Source: Labrenzia sp. CE80
GTDB taxonomy: Bacteria; Pseudomonadota; Alphaproteobacteria; Rhizobiales; Stappiaceae
Assembly (NCBI RefSeq): GCF_009650605.1
Contig: NZ_WAJT01000002.1
Location: forward strand, 930,001 to 994,000
DNA length: 64,000 bases
Reading direction: 5' to 3'
Positions 17,183 to 26,208 of the stretch are shown here, piece by piece; position 1 is the stretch's first letter, and each line of letters opens with the position of its first letter. A program made the position numbers and the translations under genes. The notes beneath the pieces are model-generated. The model saw only the letters and a program-made list of their open reading frames with translations, was not told the origin of the DNA and did not search any database.

Positions 17183-18595
17183 TTAAAGAACACGTCCTGG
17201 ATTGACGAGACCCTTGGGGTCGAAAGCGTCTTTGATCCGTTGCATCAGGTCCAATTCAAGCTCGCTCTTCACGTCCTTTAGCAGATCGCGCTTGAGGCGA
17301 CCGATTCCGTGTTCGGCGGAGATCGAACCGTTGAAGTTTGCCACGATGCCATGAACGATCTCGTTCATCGCGTCCCACTTCTCCAGATAGGCTTCCTTGT
17401 CCGCGCCAACCGGCTGGCTGACATTGAAGTGGATGTTGCCGTCACCCAGATGGCCAAAGGGCACCGGACGGCAATTGGGCACGAACTCCGTGACCGCGGC
17501 GATCGCCTCTTCCAGGAACGCCGGGATTGAGGCGACAGGGACAGAGACGTCATGCTTGATCGAGCCGCCCTCGGCCTTCTGCACTTCAGACATGCCATGT
17601 CGAATATGCCAGAAGTCCTGGACCTGCTGCATGGACTGGGCGAATGCCGCGTCCTCGACCAGTCCGTCCTCGAAGGCTTCGCCCAAAATGGACTCCAGCA
17701 AGTCACGGACTGGAAAGGCCTCAGACCCGCTCGAAAGCTCCATCAGCACATACCAGTCGTGTGGCGCCTCAAGAGGATCTCGCGCGCCGTCCAGATGCGA
17801 GAGACAGAACTCCACCCCGACCCGGGGCATGATTTCGAAGCCTGTCAGAACAGGCCCCGCCTGAGCCTTCGCGGTGGAGAAGAGCTTCAATGCAGCCTGA
17901 GGATCTGCGAGACCGACGAAGGCGGCTTCCAGCTTTTTCGGCTTGGGGAAAAGTTTGAGTGACGCTGCGGTAATTATGCCGAGAGTCCCTTCCGCGCCGA
18001 TAAACAATTGTTTCAAATCATAACCAGTATTGTCCTTGCGAAGCGTTCTGAGGCCATTCCAGACATCGCCATTTGGCATAACCACCTCTAGCCCGAGAAC
18101 GAGATCGCGGGTGTTGCCATAAGCAAGAACAGCAGTGCCACCAGCGTTGCTGGAGATGTTGCCGCCGATCTGACAGGATCCCTGAGACCCAAGCGCCAGT
18201 GGAAACAGGCGGTCGACTTTTTCAGCTTCATTTTGCAACGTCTCGAGGATCACGCCGCTCTCGACGGTGATCGTGAAACCGTCGGGGTCAACCGCGCGAA
18301 CCTTGTTCATTCGCCCGAGTGAAAGAACGATTTCATCCCCGGTTTCCAAGGGAATTTGACCGCCTACGAGACCGGTGTTGCCCCCCTGGGGAACAATCTT
18401 GAGACCGTTCTGGGATGCATATTTCATCACCGCGCTGACGTCCTCGGTTGATCCCGGTCGCAGCACCATTGGTGTCACACCATGATAAAGATCTCGCCAT
18501 TCCGTCAGGAACGGAGCCTTGTCTTGGAGGCTGGTCAATACATTAGCTGCGCCGATGATTTCAGCGAGCTGCTTGGCATGGGGATTTCGCTCCAT
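17183..18595 (-). CDS. FAD-linked 2-hydroxyacid dehydrogenase (D-2-hydroxyglutarate/D-lactate type)
   Basis: 470 aa, the usual length for the GlcD/D2HGDH family. The PCMH-type FAD domain shows 'VPQGGNTGLVGGQIP', 'GSQGSCQIGGNISSNAGGT' and 'FIGAEGTLGIITAASLKLFP'. The C-terminal catalytic part holds 'PFGHLGDGNIHFN' and the metal-site 'SAEHGIGRLKRDLL'. These flavoenzymes oxidise D-2-hydroxyglutarate, D-lactate or glycolate and pass electrons to an acceptor such as ETF or quinone. The sequence looks closest to D-2-hydroxyglutarate dehydrogenases, but the substrate is not fixed by motifs. Divergent from fabI. Confidence 0.88.
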   Translation of the reverse strand: MERNPHAKQLAEIIGAANVLTSLQDKAPFLTEWRDLYHGVTPMVLRPGSTEDVSAVMKYASQNGLKIVPQGGNTGLVGGQIPLETGDEIVLSLGRMNKVRAVDPDGFTITVESGVILETLQNEAEKVDRLFPLALGSQGSCQIGGNISSNAGGTAVLAYGNTRDLVLGLEVVMPNGDVWNGLRTLRKDNTGYDLKQLFIGAEGTLGIITAASLKLFPKPKKLEAAFVGLADPQAALKLFSTAKAQAGPVLTGFEIMPRVGVEFCLSHLDGARDPLEAPHDWYVLMELSSGSEAFPVRDLLESILGEAFEDGLVEDAAFAQSMQQVQDFWHIRHGMSEVQKAEGGSIKHDVSVPVASIPAFLEEAIAAVTEFVPNCRPVPFGHLGDGNIHFNVSQPVGADKEAYLEKWDAMNEIVHGIVANFNGSISAEHGIGRLKRDLLKDVKSELELDLMQRIKDAFDPKGLVNPGRVL

Positions 18596-18767
18596 GAGCG
18601 CGTGTCCTCGTTTCTCAATGGGGTGATTTCGGCCGGTAACATAGTGCCAAGATGCGGTCCCGTCGACGTCTCATTCGCTCTGTCGGCGTCTTGAAGGATA
18701 TGGGGGGCTGTGCCATACGAGGCCAGCCCGCTGTAGGGTGGTTACTGGAATCCTTCTGGAGATGAAG

Positions 18768-19586
18768 ATGGCGGAAACGCGCGGACTTATGAACGGCAAA
18801 CGCGGACTTATCATGGGCGTTGCGAACAACAGGTCGATCGCCTGGGGAATCGCAAAGGCTCTTGCCGATGCCGGCGCGGAACTCGCTCTGACCTATCAGG
18901 GTGATGCCCTGAAAAAACGTGTCGAACCTCTCGCAGACCAGCTTGGCGCCTTCGTGGCCGGCCACTGTGATGTGACCGATGGCGACAGCATCGATGCCGT
19001 CTTCAAGGCGCTTGAAGACAAGTGGGGCAAGATCGATTTCCTCGTTCATGCCGTTGCCTTCTCCGACAAGGATGAGCTTACCGGTCGGTACGTCGACACG
19101 ACCTCTGACAATTTCAATCGCACCATGGATATTTCGGTCTACTCCCTGACCGCTGTCACACAGCGTGCTGAAAAGCTCATGGACGATGGCGGTTCGGTGC
19201 TGACGCTGACCTACTATGGCGCAGAGAAGGTCATGCCGCACTACAACGTCATGGGCGTTGCCAAGGCGGCACTGGAAGCGAGCGTCAAATACCTGGCGAT
19301 GGACCTTGGTCCCAAGCAGATCCGTGTGAACGCGATCTCGGCGGGCCCGATCAAGACGCTCGCAGCTTCCGGCATCGGCGACTTCCGCTATATCCTCAAG
19401 TGGAACGAATACAATGCGCCGCTGCGTCGCTCAGTTACCATTGAAGAAGTTGGAGACAGCGCGCTTTACCTCCTGTCCGACATGGGCCGCGGTGTCACTG
19501 GCGAGGTCCAGCATGTTGACTGCGGATACAACATTGTCGGCATGAAGGCTGTGGATGCGCCGGATATTTCGGTGGTGAAGGACTAA
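18768..19586 (+). CDS. fabI: enoyl-ACP reductase FabI
   Basis: 272 aa from ATG 18768 with GGAG six bases upstream. FabI reduces trans-2-enoyl-ACP with NADH in the last step of type II fatty-acid elongation. Seen: the atypical Rossmann start 'GLIMGVANNRSIAWGIAKAL', 'VHAVAFSDKDEL', the catalytic Tyr-x6-Lys in 'YNVMGVAKAALE', and 'RVNAISAGPIKTLAASGIGD'. It ends with a strong terminator. Alphaproteobacteria often have two fabI genes, so this may be one of a pair. It is the triclosan-sensitive type by sequence. Confidence 0.95.
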   Translation: MAETRGLMNGKRGLIMGVANNRSIAWGIAKALADAGAELALTYQGDALKKRVEPLADQLGAFVAGHCDVTDGDSIDAVFKALEDKWGKIDFLVHAVAFSDKDELTGRYVDTTSDNFNRTMDISVYSLTAVTQRAEKLMDDGGSVLTLTYYGAEKVMPHYNVMGVAKAALEASVKYLAMDLGPKQIRVNAISAGPIKTLAASGIGDFRYILKWNEYNAPLRRSVTIEEVGDSALYLLSDMGRGVTGEVQHVDCGYNIVGMKAVDAPDISVVKD

Positions 19587-19606
19587 GGTCCGGACCCGAA
19601 GCTCAA

Positions 19607-19630
19607 GGCCGGCGTAAGCCGGCCTTTTTT
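19607..19630 (+). terminator. intrinsic terminator after fabI
   Basis: GGCCGGC (19607-19613), loop GTAA, GCCGGCC (19618-19624), then six T. Confidence 0.93.
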
Positions 19631-19752
19631 ATATCTATCGGGCCGTCTCTGCAGCGATCTGGACAGCCCGTCATGAATTGGTGATAGGTAGCGATCAGAA
19701 AGAGGCTCTGCTGTCGTTGGATTCTCATCTCCTCAAGCCCGCGAAAGTCACT

Positions 19753-20373
19753 ATGAGTTCTGCACTGCCCAAGCTGAATGATCCGCATTTCCTGATCTTT
19801 ATCCGTCATGGCCAGACTGACTGGAATGCCGAAGGCCGCATGCAAGGCCAAAGGGATATTCCTCTTAACTCCGTTGGTCGCGGCCAGGCCAGTGACAACG
19901 GGCGTCGTTTGGGAGATTTTCTCAATGCGGAGAACATCGATCCGCAGACACTGGATTTTGTCTCATCGCCGCTCGGTCGTACCCGGACGACAATGGAGCT
20001 GGCACGCACAGCCATGAATCTCGACCCTGCCGCTTACCGTCTTGATGAGCAGCTGCTTGAGATCACGTTCGGTGACTGGGAAGGCTCTACGCTCGAAGAG
20101 CTTGCCGACGAAGCGCCCGACCTCGTGCTTGCGAGGCGCCGAGACAAGTGGGCGTTCGTGCCACCTGATGGCGAAAGCTACGAAATGCTCGCAGAGCGGA
20201 TCGGCAACTGGTTGACGACGGTCGATCGTCCAAGTGTCGTGGTGGCTCATGGCGGCGTGTTTCGGGTCCTGCGTGGCCTTCTGGAGGGGTTGGAGACAAC
20301 TGATGTGCCCAAACTGGACGTACCCCAGGACAAGGTTTTCGTTTGGCGCAATAGTGGATTTTCCTGGATCTGA
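19753..20373 (+). CDS. histidine phosphatase family protein
   Basis: 206 aa from ATG 19753. Contains the RHG motif in 'LIFIRHGQTDWNAEGRMQGQ', the second arginine in 'SSPLGRTRTTMELA', the catalytic Glu region 'EITFGDWEGSTLEEL' and the C-terminal histidine in 'VVVAHGGVFRVLRGLLEG'. This is the phosphoglycerate-mutase-like branch, typically a broad phosphatase (GpmB/CobC type). It is followed by the DUF3095 gene on the same strand after 77 bases, so a shared transcript is possible. Substrate unknown. Confidence 0.88.
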   Translation: MSSALPKLNDPHFLIFIRHGQTDWNAEGRMQGQRDIPLNSVGRGQASDNGRRLGDFLNAENIDPQTLDFVSSPLGRTRTTMELARTAMNLDPAAYRLDEQLLEITFGDWEGSTLEELADEAPDLVLARRRDKWAFVPPDGESYEMLAERIGNWLTTVDRPSVVVAHGGVFRVLRGLLEGLETTDVPKLDVPQDKVFVWRNSGFSWI

Positions 20374-20450
20374 TTCTGATAGATCAAACCACACGGCAAT
20401 GTGAAAATCTGGTCGCGTAAACGGCTGATCGGGCTCTGAAATCTTCGCGT

Positions 20451-21659
20451 ATGAAAGGGCAAACACAGGACGTTGCCATGCCGGATCTCTCAGACGAATT
20501 TTATCACAGGTTAGAGCCCTTCACGGATTTCGCGACCGTCGGCGACGTTGAGCGCTATGAAACCGTTCCGGCCGACTGGATGATCCTTGCTGCCGATATC
20601 GTCCGCTCCCGGGATGCGATCGATGCCGGTCGCTACAAGGAGGTGAACCTCATCGGTGCGGCGGTCATTTCCGCAGTGCTCAATCAGGTCGGGCGCGAAA
20701 ACGTACCCTTTGTCTTTGGCGGCGACGGCGCGATGCTGATGATACCGCCGAGCGCGGTGGACGCAGGCAAGGTCGCACTGGCAGGCGTCCAACGCCTCGC
20801 GGCTGAGGAAACCGGGTTGTCATTGCGGACCGCCGCGATCCCGCTCACCGAGATCCGGTCAAAGGGCGCCGACGTCCGTCTTCGCAAATATGAATTGTCA
20901 CCGGGCAACTATCTGGCCATGGTGATCGGTGGCGGGTTCGAGCTTGCTGATCGGATCCTCAAGGACGAGGGCCTCTGCAAACCTTTCCTGATTGATCCGG
21001 CTATTGCCGTTGAACCTGACCTCGAAGGATTGTCCTGCCGCTGGGAGCCTTTGCCGTCGGAGCGGGGAAAGGTTCTGTCCCTGATATTGAGGCCCTCGGA
21101 AGGCGGCGGCGAAAGCCTGCGGTCGATCACGGCGGATATCGAGCACATCGTTGGCTTCGATCCACTCGGAGAGACGGATGCCGCCAACCACGTCACACGC
21201 AGCCGGTTGAAAATCCGGTTTCCGCCGCGCGGGCTCGGACTGGAAATCCGGATGCTATCGCGCACCGGAAACCGCTTTGCCTATGGCGCCAAGGCAGTGT
21301 TCCAAAGCCTGGCCACGATTTGGGGCTTCGTGACGGGGCTCAGCGTTGGGCCATTTCGTCCTGCGCGATACCTCCAGGAAATTTGCCGCCATACCGACCA
21401 CCGCAAACTTGATGACTCGCTCCGTCTGGTTCTCGACGTGTCGACGGAACAACTGAAGGCCCTGACCTACTATCTCGATGAAGCATTCCGTGCCAAGCGC
21501 CTGAACTATGGCGTTCATGTCAGTGACAGCGCCCTGATGACCTGCTTCATGACCGACATTGGTGCCAGTCAGCATGTGCATTTCATCGATGGCGCAAATG
21601 GCGGACTGTCGGTTGCAGCAGCTGATTTCAAGCAGCGTGAGGCAGCGGAGAGGCTGTGA
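20451..21659 (+). CDS. DUF3095 protein, nucleotidyl-cyclase-like
   Basis: 402 aa; an internal ATG at 20478 (MPDLSDEFYHRL) could be the true start. Contains 'WMILAADIVRSRDAIDAGRY', 'NLIGAAVISAVLNQV' and 'FVFGGDGAMLMIP'. The first and last resemble the metal-binding aspartate strand and the GGDEF-like hairpin of class III cyclases and diguanylate cyclases; DUF3095 is listed as distantly related to them. The C-terminal half ends with a DUF3095-typical 'SDSALMTCFM'. Activity has not been established for the family as far as I know. It is convergent, tail to tail, with the GGDEF/EAL gene, with one base between stop codons. Confidence 0.8.
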   Translation: MKGQTQDVAMPDLSDEFYHRLEPFTDFATVGDVERYETVPADWMILAADIVRSRDAIDAGRYKEVNLIGAAVISAVLNQVGRENVPFVFGGDGAMLMIPPSAVDAGKVALAGVQRLAAEETGLSLRTAAIPLTEIRSKGADVRLRKYELSPGNYLAMVIGGGFELADRILKDEGLCKPFLIDPAIAVEPDLEGLSCRWEPLPSERGKVLSLILRPSEGGGESLRSITADIEHIVGFDPLGETDAANHVTRSRLKIRFPPRGLGLEIRMLSRTGNRFAYGAKAVFQSLATIWGFVTGLSVGPFRPARYLQEICRHTDHRKLDDSLRLVLDVSTEQLKALTYYLDEAFRAKRLNYGVHVSDSALMTCFMTDIGASQHVHFIDGANGGLSVAAADFKQREAAERL

Positions 21660-21660
21660 T

Positions 21661-23931
21661 TTAGGACGTAAGCTGCTTTGTCTGCGGCATGATGAAAGCT
21701 TGTTCACCGACCATGGCAAAAAGTTGTTCGCGCGGAATGGCAGGTGAAATTAGGAAGCCCTGAATGACATCACAACCGTTGGCTTGAAGCCAACGTTGCT
21801 CGCCCTCGGTTTCGACACCTTCGGCCAGAATTGAAATGCCAAGACTTCGAGCCAGTTGCATGAGCGCACCTGTGAAGCGTTGCAGTTCAGGGTTCTGATC
21901 GACGCCTGCAACATAGCTGCGGTCGATCTTGACCCGGTTGATCTTAAGGTCGCGAAGGCTCGATATGCTGGAGTGTCCAGTTCCAAAATCATCCAGTTCG
22001 ATGTAGAAACCGAGTTCGGACAACTTGTTGACATTGGCCCGGATCGGAGCCGCCGAGAACGCGTCGATCATGACCGCTTCTAGGATCTCTATACTCACTT
22101 GTTGCGGCTGGAGGCCGGAATTTCTTGTCTCGGCAAGGAGCTGTTCGACGCAGTTTTCGTCCATTAGAAGTTTTGCCGAGACATTAAGGCCGATATGGAA
22201 GGCGCGCGTGTTGATCGCCTGCATATCGAAGGCCACAGACATGGCCTGGTTGCGTACGGTCAGGTCAATCGCTTCCATATAGCCAGCTTCTTCTGCCGCT
22301 GGCAAAAAAGCGCCAGGGAAACGAACGCCATCTTCAATGCCGACCCAGCGAACCAAAGCCTCAGCGCCGACAATCTGACCTGTTGCAATGTCAACTTGGG
22401 GCTGGAACCAGGATACGATGTTCCCTGACTGCAGTGCGTCGTGTAGCTCTTTGGCGGTCTCGGTGTTCTTTTCGAAGATCGCGCGCATATCTGGTGAGAA
22501 CAACTCGATGTTTTGAGTGCCCTTGCGTTTGGCAGAGCGCGCCGCCAGTGTGGCATCCACCAGCAACTTGTTTGTGACGTTCTGCCCGGGCTCGGTCAGG
22601 GAAAGACCAATGCAGCAATCCAGGCGCAGAACGTTGCCGTCAATCGATCGTTCGCGGGCCAACAGCCGGATAAGGCCTCCTGCAAAGGTTTTCAGCTCCG
22701 CGGCGTTTTGAATGCCTGGTTTCAGGATCATGAACTCGGTGCCGCCGATCCGTGTGACGATACCCTTGTCTCCGACGACGCTTGACAGAAGCGCGCCTGT
22801 CATGCGCAGCACTTCATCACCGACGGCATCACCAAATCGGCTGTTAATGGCTTTGAAGCGGCGGATATCGAGATGGAGGATGGCAACACGCGAGTTGTCG
22901 TCAGGGAGGGAAATCGAGGAGAGGCTTTTTACAAGTGCTCTTCGGTTCGGAAGCCCCGTTAGGGCATCTTCATAACCCAGGTGGTCGAATTCTTTTCGGG
23001 TGCGCGCAGCGAGGCTTCGGCCCAGGACGGTCGCGAGGCTCAGTGCAAGAAGAATCACTACCAAGCCAAAGGAGCTAGCCGTCACAACAGCCACAATTTT
23101 AGCCTGCCGCGTCTGGGCTAATTCCTCTGCCAAATAATCGATGATACCGCGCCAAAGATCTAAGCACGCGGTCGCCAGAACCGGGTAGGAGGACGAGGCG
23201 GGGCCAGCGGCAATTGTGATCCCCAAATCTGATTGCAACGTTGTTGTCAGTAGTTCAGCGCCTGCCTTCTGATAGGATCCATTGGCATCCCGATAGGATT
23301 CCGCCAATGCCTGCAACTTTCCAGCGCCCTGCATCTGGAGCATCGAAAAATACTGATTTGTAACCCTGGATACCAGATCGGCGGCAACCTTGAATTGCCC
23401 GCCTTGCACCGTTACCGCCATCTTGTCCCATAGGTTCAATTCGTCCTTTTGGGCGATCCGGTTTCCGGTCTGGACCATAGCGCTGGATTCGAGAACTACG
23501 CTTAGGATCGAGTCGCTGACGAGATACGGCAGTTCCGCGCTGTCCGGTCCGGTCACCGATGTAAGATCAACACCATGAACGATCGCACGAACTATGTCGC
23601 GTGCACGGCGAACCGCCTCACTAACGCTCACGTCCGACTTGAGAATGACGTAGTCTTCTAGAAGTTTGTTGTGCACCATCTTTGGCATGGCCAACCGATT
23701 GCGCGCGTCGAATTTTGGCGGCGTCGTTATTGGCGTGTCGCCCAAGGCCGCAGCGCGGATGTCAGGCTCAAGCTCTATCAGCATTTCCAGTCCGGCCATG
23801 CTGCGGTCGACTGCATGGACATCGGACAGTGTATTGCGGATCCAGAGAGTTGCAAAAAGCAAGCTGGGTGCCAGCAACAGCACGACAATGGAAATCAACC
23901 AGCGATGGATCTTCAATGGACGTCGGGTCAT
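21661..23931 (-). CDS. membrane GGDEF/EAL protein, likely c-di-GMP phosphodiesterase
   Basis: 756 aa. Two membrane helices (about 12-30 and 283-305) bracket a periplasmic helical sensor region. A GGDEF domain (about 330-490) carries the variant 'RIGGTEFMIL': the metal-binding acid of GG[D/E]EF is threonine, so cyclase activity is probably lost. The EAL domain (about 505-745) keeps 'VGAEALVRW', 'GLNVSAKLL', 'ELDDFGTGHSSISSL', 'INRVKIDRSYV' and 'ILAEGVETEGEQ', so c-di-GMP hydrolysis to pGpG looks intact. The degenerate GGDEF may bind GTP as an allosteric site, as in CC3396. It ends one base from the DUF3095 stop. Confidence 0.9.
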   Translation of the reverse strand: MTRRPLKIHRWLISIVVLLLAPSLLFATLWIRNTLSDVHAVDRSMAGLEMLIELEPDIRAAALGDTPITTPPKFDARNRLAMPKMVHNKLLEDYVILKSDVSVSEAVRRARDIVRAIVHGVDLTSVTGPDSAELPYLVSDSILSVVLESSAMVQTGNRIAQKDELNLWDKMAVTVQGGQFKVAADLVSRVTNQYFSMLQMQGAGKLQALAESYRDANGSYQKAGAELLTTTLQSDLGITIAAGPASSSYPVLATACLDLWRGIIDYLAEELAQTRQAKIVAVVTASSFGLVVILLALSLATVLGRSLAARTRKEFDHLGYEDALTGLPNRRALVKSLSSISLPDDNSRVAILHLDIRRFKAINSRFGDAVGDEVLRMTGALLSSVVGDKGIVTRIGGTEFMILKPGIQNAAELKTFAGGLIRLLARERSIDGNVLRLDCCIGLSLTEPGQNVTNKLLVDATLAARSAKRKGTQNIELFSPDMRAIFEKNTETAKELHDALQSGNIVSWFQPQVDIATGQIVGAEALVRWVGIEDGVRFPGAFLPAAEEAGYMEAIDLTVRNQAMSVAFDMQAINTRAFHIGLNVSAKLLMDENCVEQLLAETRNSGLQPQQVSIEILEAVMIDAFSAAPIRANVNKLSELGFYIELDDFGTGHSSISSLRDLKINRVKIDRSYVAGVDQNPELQRFTGALMQLARSLGISILAEGVETEGEQRWLQANGCDVIQGFLISPAIPREQLFAMVGEQAFIMPQTKQLTS

Positions 23932-24256
23932 ATGGATATATCGTTGGCTTCGGTCGTTCTATTTAGATGGCTGTAAGCTTGGACCTAGGAAGTTCAATCG
24001 GGTTTCATCGGAAGTCCAGGTGCGTATTATCAGTATAGGTGACAGTATTCGGTAATTTTACTGTTAATAGTGATGAGTGTGATTTTCACAGATGTGTGAG
24101 CTGGCTTGTTGTTTTTCTAATAAAAAACCGCATTGCCAGCCTTTGCGGTGAATGGAATGCCGGGGCTTGAGGTGAACGGCGTCTTGCCGTATCGCTTGCC
24201 GCGCAAAGTCAGTTGAATGAAGCCGCTCGCGGGCGGAGCCCAATGGAAGGCACAGC
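23932..24256. other. AT-rich divergent intergenic region (GGDEF/EAL and aroC)
   Basis: 325 bases containing both promoters. Seen: a GAATGG...GCGGTGAATGG direct-repeat-like stretch near aroC, a short CACA-GATG-TGTG hairpin at about 24087 and an A6 run. I see no gene and no clear operator. Confidence 0.4.
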
Positions 24257-25342
24257 ATGTCCGACAACACATTTGGTCATCTCTTTCGCGTTACCACCTG
24301 GGGCGAAAGCCATGGACCTGCGATTGGCTGTGTTGTTGATGGCTGCCCGCCGCTCATTCCCCTGACAGAGGCAGATATTCAGGGCTTTATGGAAAAGCGC
24401 AAACCCGGTCAGTCGAAATACACCACACAGCGGCGGGAACCGGATGAAGTAAAAATCCTCTCCGGCGTCATGATCGACGAAGACGGCGTGCAAAAGACCA
24501 CTGGGACTCCAATTTCGCTGATGGTTGAGAACACGGACCAGCGCTCCAAGGACTATTCCGAGATCAAGGATCGCTATCGTCCGGGCCATGCTGACTACAC
24601 ATATGATGCCAAATATGGCATTCGCGATTACCGCGGTGGTGGACGCTCTTCTGCACGCGAGACCGCTATGCGCGTCGCTGCCGGTGCCGTTGCACGAAAG
24701 GTCCTGCCGCAGGTGAGTATCCGCGCTGCACTGGTGCAGGTCGGTCCGCACAAGATCAATCGCGAAAATTGGGATTGGTCTGAGGTCGATAACAACCCGT
24801 TCTTCTGCCCGGACAAGGAAGCTGCTGCATTTTGGGCTGACTATCTCGATGGTATCCGCAAGGCCGGATCTTCCGTAGGTGCCGTGATTGAGGTCATCGC
24901 CGAAGGCGTGCCGGTCGGCCTGGGAGCGCCGATTTACGGCAAACTCGATACTGAGCTCGCCGCCGCGCTTATGTCGATCAACGCTGTCAAAGGCGTTGAA
25001 ATCGGCAATGGCTTTGATGCGGCCACCCTCACCGGCGAGGAAAATGCCGATGAGATGCGTATCGGAGATGACGGCAAGCCGCTGTTTCTTTCCAACAATT
25101 CGGGCGGCATTCTGGGTGGAATTTCCAACGGTGATCCGATCGTTGCCCGTTTTGCAGTCAAGCCGACATCTTCAATCCTGACCGAGCGCAAGTCCGTGAC
25201 GCGTCAGGGGCAGGAGGTTGATGTCATGACCAAGGGCCGCCATGACCCCTGCGTTGGTATTCGTGCAGTTCCGGTCGGCGAGGCCATGGTCGCCTGCGTT
25301 CTGGCCGATCATCTCCTGCGCCACCGTGGGCAGGTCGGTTGA
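24257..25342 (+). CDS. aroC: chorismate synthase
   Basis: 361 aa, the usual length. AroC converts EPSP to chorismate with reduced FMN, the last shikimate-pathway step. Signature segments: 'HLFRVTTWGESHGPAIGCVV', 'YRPGHADYTYDAKYGIRDYR', 'GGGRSSARETAMRVAAGA', 'NNSGGILGGISNGDPIV' and 'GRHDPCVGIRAVPVGEAM'. The invariant histidines of GESHG and GRHDP are present. Monocistronic here. Confidence 0.97.
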   Translation: MSDNTFGHLFRVTTWGESHGPAIGCVVDGCPPLIPLTEADIQGFMEKRKPGQSKYTTQRREPDEVKILSGVMIDEDGVQKTTGTPISLMVENTDQRSKDYSEIKDRYRPGHADYTYDAKYGIRDYRGGGRSSARETAMRVAAGAVARKVLPQVSIRAALVQVGPHKINRENWDWSEVDNNPFFCPDKEAAAFWADYLDGIRKAGSSVGAVIEVIAEGVPVGLGAPIYGKLDTELAAALMSINAVKGVEIGNGFDAATLTGEENADEMRIGDDGKPLFLSNNSGGILGGISNGDPIVARFAVKPTSSILTERKSVTRQGQEVDVMTKGRHDPCVGIRAVPVGEAMVACVLADHLLRHRGQVG

Positions 25343-25356
25343 GAACGTCTGGTAGC

Positions 25357-26115
25357 CTAAAAAAGTCGTATCAGGCCGACAATTGAAAGACAGACCAGCA
25401 ATAGCAGGCAAACCTTCTTGTAGTGGGGTGCAAGGGCCGGCGAAAATAGCCGTGTCCCGAAAAAAACGCCTGACAGGACAATCGGGACGAAGATCACGCC
25501 CCGTTGTAGCGTCTCTTGGCTCATGAGATCGTAACTCAGCAAAGACGCGAGTGTTGTAAAGATGCCGATGAACAAGAAGATGATCAGCGAGGAGCGCATC
25601 ACATGTGCTTCAGTGCGACGGGACAACACATAAAGAGCGACCACTAGCCCGCCAACGGATGCCAACCCGGTCACAATTCCGGCGAGGAGGCCTGCGACAG
25701 GCAGACCTGCGCGGCCTCCAAAGCCGGGCGGAATGAATTTGAAGAGCTGGCCGAAGGTCAGTACGAGCACAAGCCCCAGGGCGATGGTCTTTGAGTGCTC
25801 AGTTGGAACATTCGTTGTGATAGCCAGCCCAATCGGGACGCCGATCGCCGACGTGATTGCGAGAGTCCAGACCATTTTCCAATCGGCTGATCGCAAGTTC
25901 CCGCGAAAAAGGGCAATACTTGCTGCGGCTTCGAGCAGGTAGCAAAGCGGGATCAGTTCCACTGGTGGGATCAGAACCACGATGCCTGCCATCAAGATGG
26001 CGGAAAGACCAAAACCCGAGAATCCGCGCACAAGGCCCGCGCAGAAGATTGCTGCGGAGCAGATCAGAAATTGGGGCTGCGTAAGGCCGGCGTAGCCCGC
26101 TACTTCAGTCAACAT
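25357..26115 (-). CDS. TauE/SafE-family sulfite / organosulfur-anion exporter-like protein
   Basis: 252 aa, about eight membrane segments in two half repeats ('AGLVRGFSGFGLSAILMAG' is the first signature, 'PVAGLLAGIVTGLASVGG' the second), as in TauE/SafE. These proteins move sulfite, sulfoacetate or related anions; the substrate is not evident. It converges on aroC with 14 bases between stop codons. It is divergent from a LysR regulator that probably controls it. An 18-bp perfect palindrome lies 8 bases upstream of its ATG and contains the GGAG of its ribosome site. Confidence 0.85.
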   Translation of the reverse strand: MLTEVAGYAGLTQPQFLICSAAIFCAGLVRGFSGFGLSAILMAGIVVLIPPVELIPLCYLLEAAASIALFRGNLRSADWKMVWTLAITSAIGVPIGLAITTNVPTEHSKTIALGLVLVLTFGQLFKFIPPGFGGRAGLPVAGLLAGIVTGLASVGGLVVALYVLSRRTEAHVMRSSLIIFLFIGIFTTLASLLSYDLMSQETLQRGVIFVPIVLSGVFFGTRLFSPALAPHYKKVCLLLLVCLSIVGLIRLF

Positions 26116-26122
26116 TGAATGG

Positions 26123-26140
26123 TTCTCCAGATCTGGAGAA
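26123..26140. promoter_or_regulatory. 18-bp perfect palindrome at the tauE ribosome site
   Basis: TTCTCCAGATCTGGAGAA is a perfect inverted repeat without a loop. On the minus strand it supplies the GGAGAA 7 to 8 bases before the TauE start. It may be an operator, or an RNA dimer/hairpin that hides the ribosome site. Confidence 0.5.
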
Positions 26141-26160
26141 CGGTTTAGGCGTTGCGTATA

Positions 26161-26206
26161 TGCAGATAAAGGCGTGCAATTGCAGACTAGAACTGTAAAA
26201 ATGCAG
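26161..26206. promoter_or_regulatory. TGCAG repeats, candidate LysR binding region
   Basis: TGCAG occurs at 26161, 26181 and 26202, 20 and 21 bp apart, about two helical turns. The middle copy is part of the perfect palindrome TGCAATTGCA (26175-26184). The array ends three bases before the LysR ATG, a plausible autoregulatory region. Confidence 0.4.
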
Positions 26207-26208
26207 TT

